Below are positions 42,486 through 51,072 of a stretch of DNA of 64,000 nucleotides, piece after piece; the first letter of the stretch is position 1, and each line of letters begins with the position of its first letter. The translations under genes and the position numbers were made by a program. Source of the DNA: Streptomyces antibioticus (GTDB lineage Bacteria; Actinomycetota; Actinomycetes; Streptomycetales; Streptomycetaceae); assembly GCF_002019855.1 (NCBI RefSeq), contig NZ_CM007717.1, positions 3,993,636 to 4,057,635 of the forward strand, written 5' to 3'. The notes beneath the pieces were generated by a model. That model saw only the letters and a list, made by a program, of their open reading frames with translations, did no database searches and had not been told where the DNA came from.

Positions 42486-43529
42486 GTGAGACATGTCATC
42501 GCCCTCGACGTGGGCGGCACCGGGATGAAGGCCGCCCTGGTCGGGGCCGACGGCACCCTGCTGCACGAGGACCGCCGGGCCACCGGCCGCGAGCGCGGCC
42601 CCGACGCGGTGATCGCCGGCATCCTCGACTTCGCCGCCGACCTGCGCGCGCACGGGGTCGAACGGTTCGGCGAGCCCGCGGTCGCGGCCGGTGTCGCCGT
42701 ACCCGGCATCGTCGACGAGACCCGGGGCATCGCCGCCTACGCCGCCAACCTGGGCTGGCGCGACGTCCCGCTGCGCGACCTGCTCACCCGGTGGCTCGAC
42801 TGTCCCGTCGCCCTCGGCCACGACGTACGCACCGGCGGGCTCGCCGAGGGCCGGGTGGGCGCCGGCCGGGGCGCCGACCGCTTCCTGTTCGTCGCGCTGG
42901 GCACCGGCATCGCCGGCGCCATCGGGGTCGACGGCCGGGTGGAGGCGGGCGCGCACGGCTTCGCGGGCGAGATCGGCCATATCGTCGTACGGCCCGGCGG
43001 AACCCCCTGTCCCTGCGGCCAGCACGGCTGTCTGGAGCGGTTCGCCTCCGCCGCCGCGGTCAGCGAGGCATGGGCGGCGGCCTGCGGGGACCCGGAGGCG
43101 GACGCCGCCGACTGCGCCAAGGCCGTCACGTCCGGGGAGCCGAACGCCGTCCGGATCTGGCAGGGGGCCGTGGACGCCCTCGCCGACGGCCTGGTCACCG
43201 CGCTCACCCTGCTGGACCCGCGCACGCTCATCATCGGTGGCGGGCTCGCCGAGGCGGGGGAAACCTTGTTCACACCACTGCGGGACGCCGTCCGGCGGCG
43301 GGTCACCTTCCAGAAACTGCCGACGATCGTGCCGGCGGCACTGGGCGACACGGCGGGCTGTCTGGGCGCCGGACTCCTGGCCTGGGATCTCCTCGGCACG
43401 ACGGACGGCACGGATGACGGCACGGACGCGACAGACGGCTCGGACGCAACACATGGCACGGACGCGACAGACGGCACGGATGCGACTGACGGCACGGCCA
43501 CGACTGACGGTATGGAGGTAACACCCTGA
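42486..43529 (+). CDS. nagK: N-acetylglucosamine kinase, ROK family
   Basis: A 347-residue ROK sugar kinase. ALDVGGTGMKAALVG at the N-terminus is the ATP phosphate loop, GHDVRTGGLAEGRVG near 117 carries the catalytic Asp, and GEIGHIVVRPGG followed by CPCGQHGCLE near 180 is the ROK substrate and zinc signature. The stop overlaps the nagA ATG (TGATG), and the nagA ribosome site GGAGGT lies inside this gene. The dre operators upstream and the nagA neighbour identify the substrate as GlcNAc. The C-terminal ~40 residues are a low-complexity Thr/Asp/Gly tail not found in ordinary ROK kinases. Confidence 0.9.
   Translation: MRHVIALDVGGTGMKAALVGADGTLLHEDRRATGRERGPDAVIAGILDFAADLRAHGVERFGEPAVAAGVAVPGIVDETRGIAAYAANLGWRDVPLRDLLTRWLDCPVALGHDVRTGGLAEGRVGAGRGADRFLFVALGTGIAGAIGVDGRVEAGAHGFAGEIGHIVVRPGGTPCPCGQHGCLERFASAAAVSEAWAAACGDPEADAADCAKAVTSGEPNAVRIWQGAVDALADGLVTALTLLDPRTLIIGGGLAEAGETLFTPLRDAVRRRVTFQKLPTIVPAALGDTAGCLGAGLLAWDLLGTTDGTDDGTDATDGSDATHGTDATDGTDATDGTATTDGMEVTP
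43395..43510 (+). repeat. Low-complexity coding repeat in the nagK tail
   Basis: Degenerate ~12-18-base units of the type GACGGCACGGACGCGACA encode the tail (TDGTDDGTDATDGSDATHG and on). Unit boundaries vary, as expected from slippage. Confidence 0.8.
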
Positions 43530-44737
43530 TGGTCACCCCCCTAGGGGCGCGGGACGACGCGCGCCGAGCCACCCACGACCCGCGGCCCGCGGCCGGCCCG
43601 GCGCCCCTGACCCTGTCCGGCGCCCATGTGGTCCTGCCCTCCGGAACGGTCCGGGGCGGCCAGGTGACCGTCGAGGGCTCCCGTATCGCCGCCACGGCGT
43701 CCGAGCACGCCCGGGTGGTCGACGCCCGCGGGCACTGGCTGGTCCCCGGCTTCGTCGACATCCACAACCACGGCGGCGGCGGCGCGTCCTTCTCCGGGAC
43801 GCCCGAGGACATCCGGCGGGCCGTCGACACCCACCGCCGGCACGGCACCACCACCCTGGTCGCCTCCACCGTCACCGACGACATGGACTTCCTGGTCCGG
43901 CAGGCGGGGCTGCTCTCCGAGTTCACCGAACAGGGCGATCTCGCCGGGATCCACTTCGAGGGGCCGTTCATCTCGCCCTGCCGCAAGGGCGCGCACTCCG
44001 AGGAACTGCTGCGCGACCCGGACCCGGCGGAGGTCCGCAAGCTGATCGACGCGGCCCGCGGCCAGGCCCGGATGGTCACCCTGGCCACCGAACTCCCCGG
44101 CGGCCTGGACTCCGTACGGCTGCTCGCCGAGCACGGGGTGATCGCGGCGGTGGGCCACACCGACGCCACCTACGAGCAGACGGTCAAGGCCATCGACGCC
44201 GGGGCGACCGTCGCCACGCATCTGTTCAACGCCATGCCCGCCCTCGGCCACCGCGCGCCCGGCCCGATCGCTGCGCTCCTGGAGGACGAGCGGGTCACCG
44301 TGGAACTCATCAACGACGGCACCCATCTCCACCCGGCCGCCCTGGAACTGGCGTTCCGTCACGCGGGCGCGGACCGGGTCGCGTTCATCACCGACGCGAT
44401 GGACGCAGCCGGCATCGGCGACGGCCGCTACATGCTCGGCCCGCTGGAGGTCGAGGTCAGCGAGGGCGTGGCCCGGCTGGTCGAGGGCGGCTCGATCGCG
44501 GGCTCCACCCTCACCCAGGACCGCGCGTTCAAGCGGGCGGTGACCGTCGACCGCCTCCCCGTCGAGGACGTCGTCGCCGCGCTCTCCACCAACCCGGCCC
44601 GCCTCCTCGGCCTCTCCGACACGATCGGCTCCCTCGCCCCCGGCAAGGACGCCGACCTGGTCCTCCTGGACGAGAACTTCGACCTCAAGGGCGTGATGCG
44701 CAAGGGCGCTTGGGTGGTGGATCCCCAACTGGCCTGA
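43529..44737 (+). CDS. nagA: N-acetylglucosamine-6-phosphate deacetylase
   Basis: A 402-residue amidohydrolase that deacetylates GlcNAc-6-P to GlcN-6-P. WLVPGFVDIHNHGGGGASF near residue 73 has the His-x-His metal site, GIHFEGPFISPCRKGAH near 145 has the metal Glu, GHTDATYEQ near 210 and ATHLFNAMPALGHR carry further His ligands, and FITDAMDAAG near 290 has the catalytic Asp. The first ~30 residues are an extra polar segment, so a start further in is conceivable, but the TGATG overlap with nagK supports ATG 43529. It uses the product of both NagK and MurQ. A terminator follows. Confidence 0.95.
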   Translation: MVTPLGARDDARRATHDPRPAAGPAPLTLSGAHVVLPSGTVRGGQVTVEGSRIAATASEHARVVDARGHWLVPGFVDIHNHGGGGASFSGTPEDIRRAVDTHRRHGTTTLVASTVTDDMDFLVRQAGLLSEFTEQGDLAGIHFEGPFISPCRKGAHSEELLRDPDPAEVRKLIDAARGQARMVTLATELPGGLDSVRLLAEHGVIAAVGHTDATYEQTVKAIDAGATVATHLFNAMPALGHRAPGPIAALLEDERVTVELINDGTHLHPAALELAFRHAGADRVAFITDAMDAAGIGDGRYMLGPLEVEVSEGVARLVEGGSIAGSTLTQDRAFKRAVTVDRLPVEDVVAALSTNPARLLGLSDTIGSLAPGKDADLVLLDENFDLKGVMRKGAWVVDPQLA

Positions 44738-44753
44738 ATCGTCCCCCCGGAAC

Positions 44754-44797
44754 AGGACGGTGGCCGACCCGAGGGCTGGGCCGGTCGCCGTCCTTTT
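44754..44797 (+). terminator. Terminator of nagKA
   Basis: AGGACGG (44754-44760) pairs with CCGTCCT (44788-44794), with further GGCCG/CGGTC pairing inside, and is followed by TTT. It lies 17 bases past the nagA stop. Confidence 0.7.
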
Positions 44798-44850
44798 GGC
44801 ATGATCAGGGCCGACGGGCACGGGGCAGGGACAATCGGGGGAGGTCGCGG

Positions 44851-45771
44851 GTGATCCTCACGGTCACGCTGAACGCCGCTCTCGACATCACCTACCGCGT
44901 ACCGGCGTTGCGGCCGCACGCCGCGCACCGGGTGACGGACGTGACGGAGCGGCCCGGCGGCAAGGGGCTGAACGTGGGCCGGGTGCTGGCCGCGCTCGGG
45001 CACGACGTGACGGTCACCGGGTTCGTGGGCGGCGGCACCGGCCGTCTGATACGCGAGCGGCTCACCGGGGTCGAGGACGCGCTGGTGCCGGTCGCGGGCC
45101 CGTCCCGCCGTACGGTCGCCGTGGTCGACGCCCGCACCGGCGACACCACCCAGCTCAACGAACCCGGCCCGCTGGTCACCGCGGCCGAGTGGGCCGCGTT
45201 CCTGGGGGTGTACGGGGAGCTGGTGGCCGGCGCCGAGGCGGTGGCGCTGTGCGGCAGCCTGCCGCCGGGGGTGCCGGTGGGGGCGTATGCGGGCCTGGTC
45301 CGTACGGCACGGGCGGCCGGGGTGCCGGTCCTGCTGGACACCAGCGGGGAGCCGCTGCGCCGGGGCGTCGCCGCCCGCCCGGACATCATCAAGCCGAACT
45401 CCGACGAACTGGCCGAACTCACGGGCTCCCACGAGCCCTTGAAGGCGACCCAGGACGCCCGGCGCCGCGGCGCCCGGGCCGTGGTCGCCTCGCTCGGCGC
45501 CGAGGGCCTGGTGGCGGCGACCGACGAGGGCCGCTGGCGCGCCGCCCCGCCGGCCCGGCTCCGCGGCAACCCGACGGGCGCGGGCGACTCCGCCTCCGCC
45601 GGCCTGCTCTCCGCCCTCGCCGAGGGCCTCCCCTGGCCCGCCCGCCTGACCCGAGCGGTAGCCCTGGCGACGGCAACGGTCCTGTCCCCCACGGCAGGCG
45701 ACTTCGACCGCACGTCCTACGAGGAACTGCTGGGCCGGGTCGGGGTGACCACGGAGGTCACCGCGGCCTGA
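44851..45771 (+). CDS. PfkB-family hexose (1-phosphofructokinase-type) kinase
   Basis: A 306-residue ribokinase-fold kinase. ILTVTLNAALDITYRV at the start and ERPGGKGLNVGRVLAALGH near 35 are the substrate-binding motifs; GNPTGAGDSASAGLLSALAEG near 245 contains the anion hole and catalytic Asp. It belongs to the 1-phosphofructokinase / tagatose-6-phosphate kinase group, so the substrate is probably a phosphorylated ketohexose. GTG start at 44851 with GGGGAGG. Separated from nagA by a terminator; whether it serves amino-sugar catabolism is unknown. Confidence 0.85.
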   Translation: MILTVTLNAALDITYRVPALRPHAAHRVTDVTERPGGKGLNVGRVLAALGHDVTVTGFVGGGTGRLIRERLTGVEDALVPVAGPSRRTVAVVDARTGDTTQLNEPGPLVTAAEWAAFLGVYGELVAGAEAVALCGSLPPGVPVGAYAGLVRTARAAGVPVLLDTSGEPLRRGVAARPDIIKPNSDELAELTGSHEPLKATQDARRRGARAVVASLGAEGLVAATDEGRWRAAPPARLRGNPTGAGDSASAGLLSALAEGLPWPARLTRAVALATATVLSPTAGDFDRTSYEELLGRVGVTTEVTAA

Positions 45772-45784
45772 CGAAGGCCCGCGC

Positions 45785-46723
45785 TCAGCCCTTGGTGAGC
45801 CAGAGCTGGTCGAGGTTCACGTCGCACTTGTTGCCGTCGGCGCAGGTGACGTCGATGGTGTTCGTGCCCTTGGTCAGGTTCACGCTGGCCCAGGTGTTCT
45901 GCCAGCCCTTTTCCCAGTCGCCCTGGGGAGAATTGCTGAAGTTCTTCATGTTCAGCGCACGGGTCTGGGGGATGCCGTTGACCACCAGCGTCGCGTCGGC
46001 GTCGACGCCGGGGATGCCGTACTGCACGTACAGCCGGTAGCCGCCCGCCTTGGGGATGCCGTTGACCGTCCAGGAGACCTTGGCGCCGACCTGGTTGAAG
46101 CCCGTGACGTAGATCCCGCCGTCCGACTTGGCGCCCTTGTACTGGTTGGACGTGGTGGCGCCGCCCTCCAGCTTCAGTGCCTTCGCCTCGATCGTCGGCA
46201 GCTTCTCCTCCGTGGCCTCGCTGGTGGAGGACTCGCTCGGGGAGGCGCTCGCGGAGGTGGAGGGGGTGGTGGAGGGCTGGTCGCCGGCGTTGTCGCCGGT
46301 GCCGTCGTCCCCGCCCGTCATCGCGATGGCGATGCCGACGACGACCGCGGCGACCACCGCGACCGCGCCGATCAGCAGGCCCTTGGTGTTGGGGCCGCGG
46401 CCACGGCCGCCACCGCCCGGTACGGGCTGCTGACGGCCGGTCGGGCCGCCCGGGCCGCCGGGGAAGGTCTCGGGTGCGGCGTAGTTCGCGTTCGGCTGGC
46501 CGTACGCGCCCTGCTGGGGGACCGTCGGCTGCCCGTACTGAGCCGTCTGCTGCTGCGGCTGTCCGTACTGGCGCTCGCCTACCGCGCGCACCCGGCTGAC
46601 CGAGTTCGGGTAGCCGTAACCACTGGAGGGCGGCTGGGCTCCGTTGGCCTGACCGTCGGCGTAGAGGTAGCCGAACGGGTCGTCGTCCTCGGGCGTGCTC
46701 GCGCCGTTGTTGCCGGGCGTCAT
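45785..46723 (-). CDS. Membrane-anchored protein with extracytoplasmic CBM35-like domain
   Basis: A 312-residue protein. The first ~110 residues are a disordered, Gln/Gly/Pro/Tyr-rich cytoplasmic region (YGQP repeats). One transmembrane helix lies near residues 116-137 (KGLLIGAVAVVAAVVVGIAI). A Ser/Thr/Pro linker runs to ~185 and is followed by a beta-rich domain to the end (ALKLEGGATTSNQYKGAKSD ... GGYRLYVQYGIPG ... CDVNLDQLWLTKG), resembling carbohydrate-binding modules of family 35/6. A role in binding cell-wall sugars is inferred from that fold. It converges on the PfkB gene (13 bases). Confidence 0.75.
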   Translation of the reverse strand: MTPGNNGASTPEDDDPFGYLYADGQANGAQPPSSGYGYPNSVSRVRAVGERQYGQPQQQTAQYGQPTVPQQGAYGQPNANYAAPETFPGGPGGPTGRQQPVPGGGGRGRGPNTKGLLIGAVAVVAAVVVGIAIAMTGGDDGTGDNAGDQPSTTPSTSASASPSESSTSEATEEKLPTIEAKALKLEGGATTSNQYKGAKSDGGIYVTGFNQVGAKVSWTVNGIPKAGGYRLYVQYGIPGVDADATLVVNGIPQTRALNMKNFSNSPQGDWEKGWQNTWASVNLTKGTNTIDVTCADGNKCDVNLDQLWLTKG

Positions 46724-46912
46724 CCCTTCGTACTCCTCAACAGGTGCGGGTCAACAGGTGCGGGGTTGATGCGATGCAATGCGATTCAAGGGTGAGAAGG
46801 GCGAGCCTACCCGCTCCGGGTGACCCGAACGGGTGACTCGGATCGCATCGACTCGGCCACGAAGACGCCCACCCGGCCCTGCCTGGGCCGATCCGGGACT
46901 GCGATCCGGGAC

Positions 46913-48580
46913 TCATCCCGCCCGTCTGTGCTGTTTGGGACGAGATCGTTTCTCGACGTACATCCGCTCGTCGGCGGACTTCAGCACTTCGTCCGCGGTC
47001 ATCCCGCAGTGCGCCCACCCGATGCCGAAGCTGGCGCCGACCCGGACGGCCCGGCCCTCGGCGCGGATCGGCTGGATGATCTCGTTGCGCAGCCGGACGG
47101 CGAGGTCCTGGGCGTCGGCGCGGCCGAGACCGTCGGCGAGGATGACGAATTCGTCACCCCCGAGCCGGGCGACGGTGTCGCCGTCGCGGACGCACTGCGA
47201 CAGCCGCCGCGCGACCTCGATGAGAACCGCGTCACCCGCGTTGTGCCCGAACCGGTCGTTGATCGACTTGAAGCCGTCGAGGTCGCAGAAGAGCACCGCG
47301 AGCCCCTTGGTGCCGTCGTCGCGGCCGTCCTCCTCGGGGGCGGCGGTGTGCACATGGTGGTCGAAGGCGTCGAAGCTCTGCGCGCCGCCGGGCCGGTAGT
47401 CGAAGCCGTGGCCGTTGGCGTCGAAGGCGGGGTGGCCGTACGCCTGGTCCATGGCGTCGACGACGGCCGGGTGGGTGGACTGGGGGCGCTGGCAGATCCG
47501 GGCGGACAGGCGCGAGCGCAGCTCGGCGGAGTTCGGCAGTCCGGTGAGGGAGTCGTGCGAGGCGCGGTGGGCGAGCTGGAGCTCGCGGCGCTTGCGCTCC
47601 TCTATGTCCTCGACGTGGGTGAGGAGGAAGCGGGGCCCGTCGGCGGCGTCGGCGACGACGGAGTTGCGGAGGCTGACCCAGACGTAGGTGCCGTCCCGGC
47701 GGCCGAGGCGGAGTTCGGCGCGGCCGCCCTCGGCGGAGGTGCGGAGCAGGGTGCCTATGTCCTCGGGGTGGACGAGGTCGGAGAAGGAGTAGCGGCGCAT
47801 CGCGGCGGCGGGCCGGCCCAGGAGGCGGCACAGGGCGTCGTTGGTCCGCAGGATCCGCCCGTGCTGGTCGCCGCCCATCTCGGCGATGGCCATGCCGGAG
47901 GGGGCGTATTCGAACGCCTGCCGGAAGGACTCCTCGCTGGCGCGCAGGGCCTGCTGTTCGCGTTCGAGCCGGACCAGTGCCCGCTGCATATTCGCGCGTA
48001 GACGTGCGTTGCTGATGGCGATGGCTGCCTGGAACGCGTACATCTGGAGCGCTTCGCGGCCCCAGGCGCCGGGCAGCCGGCCGTTGCGCGGCCGGTCCAC
48101 GGACAGGACGCCGATGAGTTCGCCGCCGGGCCCGGTGCCGGGCGTGGGGGGTGTGAACATCGGCGCGAAGAGCCGGTCGGAGGGGTGCCACTCGTTCTCG
48201 AAGCGGGGCGCGGGCCCGTCGGTGTACCACTGCGGTACGTCGTCGTCGTCGAGGATCCAGCCCTCGGTGTGGGGTATGAAGACCAGGTCGCCCCAGGTCT
48301 CGCCCATGCTGAGGCGGCGCTCCCAGGACTCGCGCGAGCCGACCCGGCCGGTGATCAGGGCCTCGGCGGCGGGGTTCCCGGCCAGGGCGGCGACCACGAG
48401 ATCGCCGTCGGCGCGGACGAGGTTGACGCACGCCAGCTCGTAGCCGAGTGCGGTGACGACGCCGTCGGCGACGGTCTGCAAGGTGTCGGCCAGGCTGCGG
48501 GCCGTGTTCATGTCGGCCATGACCTGGTGCAGCTGTCGCAGGGACGCAAGACGGACGTACGGTTCCGACTCGGTCTCCAT
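46913..48580 (-). CDS. cdgB: Diguanylate cyclase CdgB (GAF-PAS-GGDEF)
   Basis: A 555-residue c-di-GMP synthase. Domains in order: GAF (residues ~15-190, ending near LIGVLSVDRP), a coiled-coil-like link (MQRALVRLEREQQALRASEE), PAS/PAC (~205-330), a poorly conserved His/Asp-rich insert, and GGDEF (~395-540). The active site is intact (RLGGDEFVIL) and a product-inhibition I-site RDGD sits five residues before it. Layout and position match CdgB of S. coelicolor, a BldD target that controls development. Start ATG 48580 after GGGGGGAGGG. BldD-like and Crp-like sites lie upstream. Confidence 0.93.
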   Translation of the reverse strand: METESEPYVRLASLRQLHQVMADMNTARSLADTLQTVADGVVTALGYELACVNLVRADGDLVVAALAGNPAAEALITGRVGSRESWERRLSMGETWGDLVFIPHTEGWILDDDDVPQWYTDGPAPRFENEWHPSDRLFAPMFTPPTPGTGPGGELIGVLSVDRPRNGRLPGAWGREALQMYAFQAAIAISNARLRANMQRALVRLEREQQALRASEESFRQAFEYAPSGMAIAEMGGDQHGRILRTNDALCRLLGRPAAAMRRYSFSDLVHPEDIGTLLRTSAEGGRAELRLGRRDGTYVWVSLRNSVVADAADGPRFLLTHVEDIEERKRRELQLAHRASHDSLTGLPNSAELRSRLSARICQRPQSTHPAVVDAMDQAYGHPAFDANGHGFDYRPGGAQSFDAFDHHVHTAAPEEDGRDDGTKGLAVLFCDLDGFKSINDRFGHNAGDAVLIEVARRLSQCVRDGDTVARLGGDEFVILADGLGRADAQDLAVRLRNEIIQPIRAEGRAVRVGASFGIGWAHCGMTADEVLKSADERMYVEKRSRPKQHRRAG

Positions 48581-48721
48581 GCTTCGCCCTCCCCCCGAGA
48601 CTTCGCAGCGAATCAAGGGTTGTCTTCGGCGTGACGTCGTTTCTGGTGCTGTCCGTCGGTGTGGGTGTCCTGGTGACGCCGTGACGCCTCCGCCACTGAA
48701 TCACAGCGCGCTGCCCACTCG

Positions 48722-48734
48722 GTACACAGGGTCA
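48722..48734. promoter_or_regulatory. BldD box upstream of cdgB
   Basis: GTACACAGGGTCA matches the BldD consensus TNACNCAGNGTNA at every fixed position except the first. cdgB is a known direct BldD target. Confidence 0.65.
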
Positions 48735-48749
48735 ACAATTAATGCCCCT

Positions 48750-48765
48750 TGTGACTCAAGTCACA
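48750..48765. promoter_or_regulatory. Crp-type site upstream of cdgB
   Basis: TGTGACTCAAGTCACA is a perfect TGTGA-N6-TCACA palindrome and also fits the Streptomyces Crp pattern GTG-N6-GNCAC. It lies 170 bases before the cdgB ATG. Confidence 0.55.
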
Positions 48766-48812
48766 TATAAACGTGAACAATTGAGTGGAGTTTCTGCGTT
48801 TTCCCTGTGTGT

Positions 48813-48825
48813 TTACTGAGCGTAT
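48813..48825. promoter_or_regulatory. Second BldD-like box
   Basis: TTACTGAGCGTAT fits the BldD consensus at seven of nine fixed positions, 79 bases from the better box. Weaker support. Confidence 0.3.
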
Positions 48826-49004
48826 GACGACACACGGCCGAGCGTACGGGAAGCTCCGCGGAATCGCCCCGCCACCGGGAGATCGGTGACCGCGCCGAGA
48901 TCTGCCGAAGGAAGTGCCACGGGATCCGTCGGGGGTCCTACGACCATGGGGGCGGCCGGGCTCGGACGCAAGCCCGATGCGGGCCCCGCGGGGCGGACAC
49001 TAGC

Positions 49005-49604
49005 GTGCCGGACGTGCTGCCTCCCGACGTGCTGAAGACTCCCCCTGTCCCCGCCCCCGCCGCGGCCCCCGGGCATGCTGTGGGGGTGAGCAACGACGAG
49101 TTCCGCGCGGTGATGTCCCGGCTGGCGGGCGGGGTGGTCCTGGTGACCGCGCAGGAGCCGCCGCTGGACCCGGACGACCCCGGCGCGCCGCAGGGCGAGT
49201 ACGCCGGGATGACGGCCACCGCCTTCCTCTCGGTCTCCCTGGATCCCCCGCTGGTCCTGGTCAGCCTGCGCACCGGCTCCCGGATGGACGACCTGCTCGA
49301 CGAACAGCCGCTGTGGGCGGTGTCGGTGCTCGCCGAGAGCCAGCGGCACATCGCCGGCCGGTTCGCGATGAAGGGCCGGCTCAGCGACCGGCTGCTCTTC
49401 GAGGACATCCCGTACACCCCCGGCGCCCTCACCGGAGCGCCCCTCGTGGGCGGCGCCCTGGGCACCCTGGAGTGCCGTACCGAACAGCGGGTGACGGCGG
49501 GGGACCACACGCTGGTGATCGGCCGGGTGCTGGGCGCGCGGATGCCGAGCGCGGAGGGCGGGCCGCTGCTGTATTTCCGGGGCAGGTACCGGCAGTTGGG
49601 GTGA
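49005..49604 (+). CDS. Flavin reductase family protein
   Basis: A protein of up to 199 residues with the FMN-binding split-barrel fold: FRAVMSRLAGGVVLVTAQ, AGMTATAFLSVSLDPPLVLVSL near residue 70, HIAGRFAMKGRL, and ALGTLECRTEQRVTAGDHTLVIGRV near 150. Such proteins reduce FMN/FAD with NAD(P)H for partner oxygenases. Two GTG starts are possible: 49005 (with a Pro-rich head) and 49086 (VSNDEF), which begins at the conserved domain. Neither has a clear ribosome site. No oxygenase gene is near. Confidence 0.85.
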   Translation: MPDVLPPDVLKTPPVPAPAAAPGHAVGVSNDEFRAVMSRLAGGVVLVTAQEPPLDPDDPGAPQGEYAGMTATAFLSVSLDPPLVLVSLRTGSRMDDLLDEQPLWAVSVLAESQRHIAGRFAMKGRLSDRLLFEDIPYTPGALTGAPLVGGALGTLECRTEQRVTAGDHTLVIGRVLGARMPSAEGGPLLYFRGRYRQLG

Positions 49605-49802
49605 CCCGGCGAAACAACTGAACGGGAATTTCGTCCGGTCCGGATTAGTCACAGGCGCGAACACCGACGCCCCGTCAGGAATTCGGGCGCATCCCGAACT
49701 GAGCGCCCTTTCCGCTTCCTTGACCTTGCTGACGACTGTTCCCGGGACTTCCCGGAATCACAGTTCGCCTTCACGTTCGTACACGTTCGCTGTGCCGCGC
49801 AA

Positions 49803-50240
49803 TCAGCTCCAGTCGCGTCCGGTGCGCCCCCGCTTGGTCTCCGCGCGCTGTTTCTTCTCCCGCAGCCGGCGTTCGTTGATCCCGCGCGGGATGCGGGTCG
49901 CCCGGCGCGGCTTCGGCGGCGGCGCGGTGGCCTCCGCGAGCAGCGCGGCGAGGCGTACGGCGGCGGTCTCGCGGTTGCGCCACTGGGAGCGGTGCTCGGA
50001 GGAACGGACGGCGACGACGCCGTCGACGAGCCGCCCGGCGAGGCGCTCCAGCGCCCGCGCCTTCCACACCTCGGGCAGGGCCTCGGTGCGGGCCAGGTCG
50101 AAGCGCAGCTCCACCTGGGAGTCGCTGGTGTTGACGTGCTGGCCGCCCGGGCCCGAGGACCGCGAGAACCGCCAGACCAGCTCCGCCTCGGGCAGGGCGA
50201 CGGAGCCGCGGATGAGATAGGGACCGGACATGCCGTCCAT
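49803..50240 (-). CDS. arfB: Alternative ribosome-rescue factor (ArfB/YaeJ/ICT1 type)
   Basis: A 145-residue class I release-factor-like peptidyl-tRNA hydrolase. SRSSGPGGQHVN near residue 27 has the GGQ catalytic motif. It lacks a stop-codon recognition domain and ends in a long basic tail (PRRATRIPRGINERRLREKK ...) that enters the empty mRNA channel of stalled ribosomes. Both features define ArfB. ATG 50240 or 50231 could be the start. Confidence 0.9.
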   Translation of the reverse strand: MDGMSGPYLIRGSVALPEAELVWRFSRSSGPGGQHVNTSDSQVELRFDLARTEALPEVWKARALERLAGRLVDGVVAVRSSEHRSQWRNRETAAVRLAALLAEATAPPPKPRRATRIPRGINERRLREKKQRAETKRGRTGRDWS

Positions 50241-50439
50241 GGTCCCCGCCCGGCCGGGTCCGCGTCACCCCAATATCGCCGAGGGGAGCGGCCGGTGGGT
50301 CCGGTGGGTCCGGTGGAGGGACAGTTGGTAAAGAAAGTAAAGACACGGGGAACCTTCGGGCCCCTTGCTCGCGTTCATAGGGATAGCTGTAGCTTCGTGC
50401 CGCGAAGCCTCTACGCAACGAGGGAAAGGACTCCCAACC

Positions 50440-51015
50440 ATGGCTGTAAGCCTGTCCAAGGGTGGCAACGTCTCGCTCACCAAGGAGGCTCCGGGCCTGA
50501 CCGCCGTCACCGTGGGCCTCGGCTGGGACGTCCGCACCACCACCGGCACGGACTTCGACCTCGACGCCTCGGCGATCGCGGTCAACCCGCAGGGCAAGGT
50601 CTACTCCGACGGACACTTCGTGTTCTTCAACAACAAGCAGACCCCGGACCAGACCATCGTCCACACCGGCGACAACCGCACCGGTGAGGGCGCGGGCGAC
50701 GACGAGGCGATCAACGTCAACCTGGCCGGTCTCCCGGCCGACGTCGACAAGATCGTCTTCCCGGTCTCGATCTACGACGCGGAGAACCGCTCGCAGAACT
50801 TCGGCCAGGTCCGCAACGCCTACATCCGCATCGTCAACCAGGCCGGCGGCGCCGAGATCGCCCGCTACGACCTGAGCGAGGACGCGGCGACGGAGACCGC
50901 GATGGTCTTCGGCGAGCTGTACCGCAACGGCGCGGAGTGGAAGTTCCGCGCGGTCGGCCAGGGCTACGCCTCGGGCCTGGCGGGCATCGCCCAGGACTTC
51001 GGCGTCAACGTCTGA
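50440..51015 (+). CDS. terD: TerD family protein (tellurium-resistance / Ca-binding)
   Basis: A 191-residue TerD-domain protein. [22 protein letters not shown] near residue 25 and [22 protein letters not shown] near 86 contain the acidic calcium-binding residues; [18 protein letters not shown] and [20 protein letters not shown] complete the fold. TerD proteins take part in stress and, in Streptomyces, Ca-linked differentiation. ATG 50440 with AAAGGA upstream. A terminator follows. Confidence 0.94.
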   Translation: MAVSLSKGGNVSLTKEAPGLTAVTVGLGWDVRTTTGTDFDLDASAIAVNPQGKVYSDGHFVFFNNKQTPDQTIVHTGDNRTGEGAGDDEAINVNLAGLPADVDKIVFPVSIYDAENRSQNFGQVRNAYIRIVNQAGGAEIARYDLSEDAATETAMVFGELYRNGAEWKFRAVGQGYASGLAGIAQDFGVNV

Positions 51016-51040
51016 CCTGACCCGGATTCCTTGCACGGAG

Positions 51041-51072
51041 CCCCTGGTCCCGCTCTCGGGCGGCACCAGGGG
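51041..51072 (+). terminator. Terminator of terD
   Basis: CCCCTGGT (51041-51048) pairs with ACCAGGGG (51065-51072) and is followed by TTTCGT, 25 bases past the stop. Confidence 0.7.

Larger units (their letters stand above)
48581..49004. other. cdgB promoter region
   Basis: 424 bases between divergent genes with no gene of its own. Bases 48715-48830 are A/T-rich compared with the surroundings and contain the BldD-like and Crp-like sites listed separately. The left part is probably the cdgB leader. Confidence 0.6.
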
